From Salipiger pentaromativorans (GTDB lineage Bacteria > Pseudomonadota > Alphaproteobacteria > Rhodobacterales > Rhodobacteraceae): DNA of 64,000 nt. The position numbers were made by a program, and so were the translations under genes. The notes below the pieces were generated by a model. It searched no databases. It saw only the letters and a program-made list of their open reading frames with translations, and was not told the origin of the DNA. Positions 61,600 through 64,000 of the stretch are shown piece after piece (positions within the stretch are counted from its first letter, which is position 1; each line of letters begins with the position of its first letter). Where the stretch lies: contig NZ_JAMDHK010000008.1 in assembly GCF_024721115.1 (NCBI RefSeq), positions 1 to 64,000 of the forward strand, given 5' to 3'.

Positions 61600-62456
61600 T
61601 GCTTGACCTCCAGCTTGTTGAGGATCAACCGCCCGAACAGCGCGCCCATGCCCAGCAGGATGAGCGTGTTGGCCGCCACCATGATCACCGAGAGCGCGGA
61701 GGCGAAGGGCAGGTCGTTGTTCAGCAACGCCTCGCGATAGATCACCAGCCCGATCATCTGGGTCTTGGAATCGCCCACCATCAGCGGCACGGCGAAGGCG
61801 GCGAAGTTCAGGGAAAAGACGATCACCAGCCCGGCGTAAAGCCCCGGCATCGTCAGCGGAAAGACGATCTTCCAGAACGCCGTCCAGCGGCTGGCGCCGA
61901 CATTGCGCGCCGCCTCGACCAGATAGGGGCTGATTTTCTCGATCGAATCCAGCAGCGACAGCACGATATAGGGCGCGCCGATATAGACCAGCAGGATCAC
62001 CACCCCCTTGATGTTCCACATATAGCGGACCGGCTCGTCATAGACATGCAGCGCGATCATCAGCGAATTCAGCAACCCGCCGCCGCGAAAGATCACGATC
62101 CAGCCATAGACCAGCGTTACCAGACCGATGAGCAGCGGTGCCATCACCAGCGACATCAGCACGTTGCGCAAAAGCCCGCGCGTCCCCGCAATGTAGAGCG
62201 CGACCGGATAGGCGCAGATCACCGAAATCGCGGTGGCCAGAAGGGCGATCCGCACCGAGAACCACAGCGTGTTGACCAGATACCAGGGGTTGCCCAGAAA
62301 GCGGGTGTAATTGTCGAGGCTCAGCGCCTCGACCATATAGGCGCCATCGACCAGCTCGTTGAAACTGGTGCGGACCACCCAGAGCATCGGCAGCGCCACG
62401 AAGATCAGCAGCGCCAGCAAGGCAGGGAGAAGCGGCGGCAGGACCCGGCGCAGCAT
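61596..62456 (-). CDS. ABC permease (PotB-like)
   Basis: A 286-residue membrane permease with six helices and the coupling loop VEAARNVGASRWTAFWKIVFPLTMPG (about 179-204). The start at 62456 is the ATG one base after the ATPase stop; the frame is open further upstream only inside the ATPase gene. It pairs with the PotC-like subunit, which it overlaps. Confidence 0.87.
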   Translation of the reverse strand: MLRRVLPPLLPALLALLIFVALPMLWVVRTSFNELVDGAYMVEALSLDNYTRFLGNPWYLVNTLWFSVRIALLATAISVICAYPVALYIAGTRGLLRNVLMSLVMAPLLIGLVTLVYGWIVIFRGGGLLNSLMIALHVYDEPVRYMWNIKGVVILLVYIGAPYIVLSLLDSIEKISPYLVEAARNVGASRWTAFWKIVFPLTMPGLYAGLVIVFSLNFAAFAVPLMVGDSKTQMIGLVIYREALLNNDLPFASALSVIMVAANTLILLGMGALFGRLILNKLEVKQ

Positions 62457-62457
62457 C

Positions 62458-63549
<1,092 letters not shown>

Positions 63550-63601
63550 GCTGTCACCGTATCCGTCTGGTGCGCTGGCCAACCGGGCCGGCGTAAAAAT
63601 A

Positions 63602-63622
63602 GGTCCGCCCGCCGGGCGGACC
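63602..63622 (-). terminator. Intrinsic terminator-like hairpin inside the ABC operon
   Basis: A perfect 9-bp stem (GGTCCGCCC / GGGCGGACC) with a 3-base loop is followed, on the minus strand, by TATTTTTAC. It lies 42 bases after the binding-protein stop and 52 bases before the ATPase start. It should stop most transcripts after the binding-protein gene, giving that protein in excess. Confidence 0.75.
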
Positions 63623-63664
63623 CAAGTCAAGCGCCGCGGATCGTTGCCCGCGGCGCCAGGGAGA

Positions 63665-64000
63665 TCAGTTCGTCGTCATCTCGTTCAGCTTTTGCTGCCA
63701 TGCCGCCTTGTTCGCGGTGATCTTTTCCTGATCGGGCAGGAACAGGCGGCCAAAGGCCTCGTTCTGCACCAGCAGCTCGCCGAGCTCGAAATCCGCGGGG
63801 ATCGGCGCGTTGTTCACCGTCGGCGCGTACAGATTGCGCGTCGCGAAGGCGAGCTGCACTTCGGGGCTGAGGATGTAATCGACAAAGGCCGCGGCCATTT
63901 CCGGATCGGTGGCGGTCTTGGTGATGTTCATCGTGGTGATCAGCGGGAAGGTGCCTTCCTCGGGGCGGGTGAAGGCGACATTGGTCACGCCCTTGCCCAG
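63665..64000 (-). CDS. ABC substrate-binding protein (PotD-like), cut by the right edge
   Basis: Only the C-terminal 111 residues are in the window. They show the binding-protein C-lobe of the polyamine/iron type (KTATDPEMAAAFVDYILSPEVQLAFATRNLYAPTVNN). The gene continues past 64000, where its signal peptide and ligand-contact residues lie. It is the first visible gene of the PotDABC-type operon and is followed by the terminator-like hairpin. Confidence 0.8.
   Translation of the reverse strand: MGKGVTNVAFTRPEEGTFPLITTMNITKTATDPEMAAAFVDYILSPEVQLAFATRNLYAPTVNNAPIPADFELGELLVQNEAFGRLFLPDQEKITANKAAWQQKLNEMTTN

Overview
This is a GC-rich, tightly packed accessory (catabolic) stretch, most likely from an alphaproteobacterium of the Rhodobacteraceae/Roseobacter type. 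The basis is the codon usage, the density of TRAP and ABC importers, the HutF-type histidine pathway and the GntR/FCD regulators; the assignment is inference and no rRNA or marker gene is present. The window holds about 61 protein genes, five ABC importers and two TRAP transporters. I see no tRNA, rRNA, CRISPR array or complete insertion sequence.

Left part. Positions 1-1491 hold an AcoR-like regulator that is broken at its 3' end and has no GAFTGA loop. It is divergent from a zinc-type alcohol dehydrogenase (1792) and a five-gene ABC importer (2889-8306) whose two ATPases carry complementary defects, as in the GlpS/GlpT glycerol type. Positions 8454-13389 hold an isochorismatase-fold amidohydrolase, a NitT/TauT-type ABC importer, a TauE/SafE exporter and a GntR/FCD regulator. 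They are linked by the same perfect palindrome, TTGTATACAA, in two promoter regions.

Aromatic block (13852-28929). A long plus-strand operon encodes an AMP-forming ligase, a DctPQM TRAP transporter, a meta-cleavage hydrolase, a LigA-like and a LigB-like extradiol dioxygenase, a Rieske ferredoxin, ring-hydroxylating oxygenase alpha and beta subunits, an SDR dihydrodiol dehydrogenase, a nitronate-monooxygenase-like protein, a hydratase, an acylating acetaldehyde dehydrogenase and a hydroxy-oxovalerate aldolase. A convergent TetR gene and the ferredoxin reductase follow. The set reads as a complete route from an aromatic ring to pyruvate and acetyl-CoA, organised like hca+mhp but with a LigAB-type ring-cleavage enzyme. 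A shared 18-bp dyad suggests that the TetR protein controls both ends of the block.

Middle (29021-43542). A GntR/FCD regulator with a TGGTNNNACCA-type operator faces a Dpp-type peptide ABC operon that ends in a creatinase-fold protein lacking most M24 metal ligands. An AbrB/Doc toxin-antitoxin pair follows. Next come an FAD aromatic hydroxylase, a DUF2783 small protein, a second TRAP transporter and a LuxR-type regulator.

Right part. Positions 43800-53157 form a candidate polyol operon: a GlpD/EryB-like dehydrogenase, an FGGY kinase, an ABC importer, a LacD-like Schiff-base aldolase and a SorC-type regulator, preceded by a perfect 17-bp operator-like dyad. Positions 53303-60707 are a complete histidine utilisation cluster (hutF, hutI, hutH, hutG, hutU, hutC). 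The window ends in a minus-strand PotABCD-type ABC operon whose binding-protein gene runs off the right edge.
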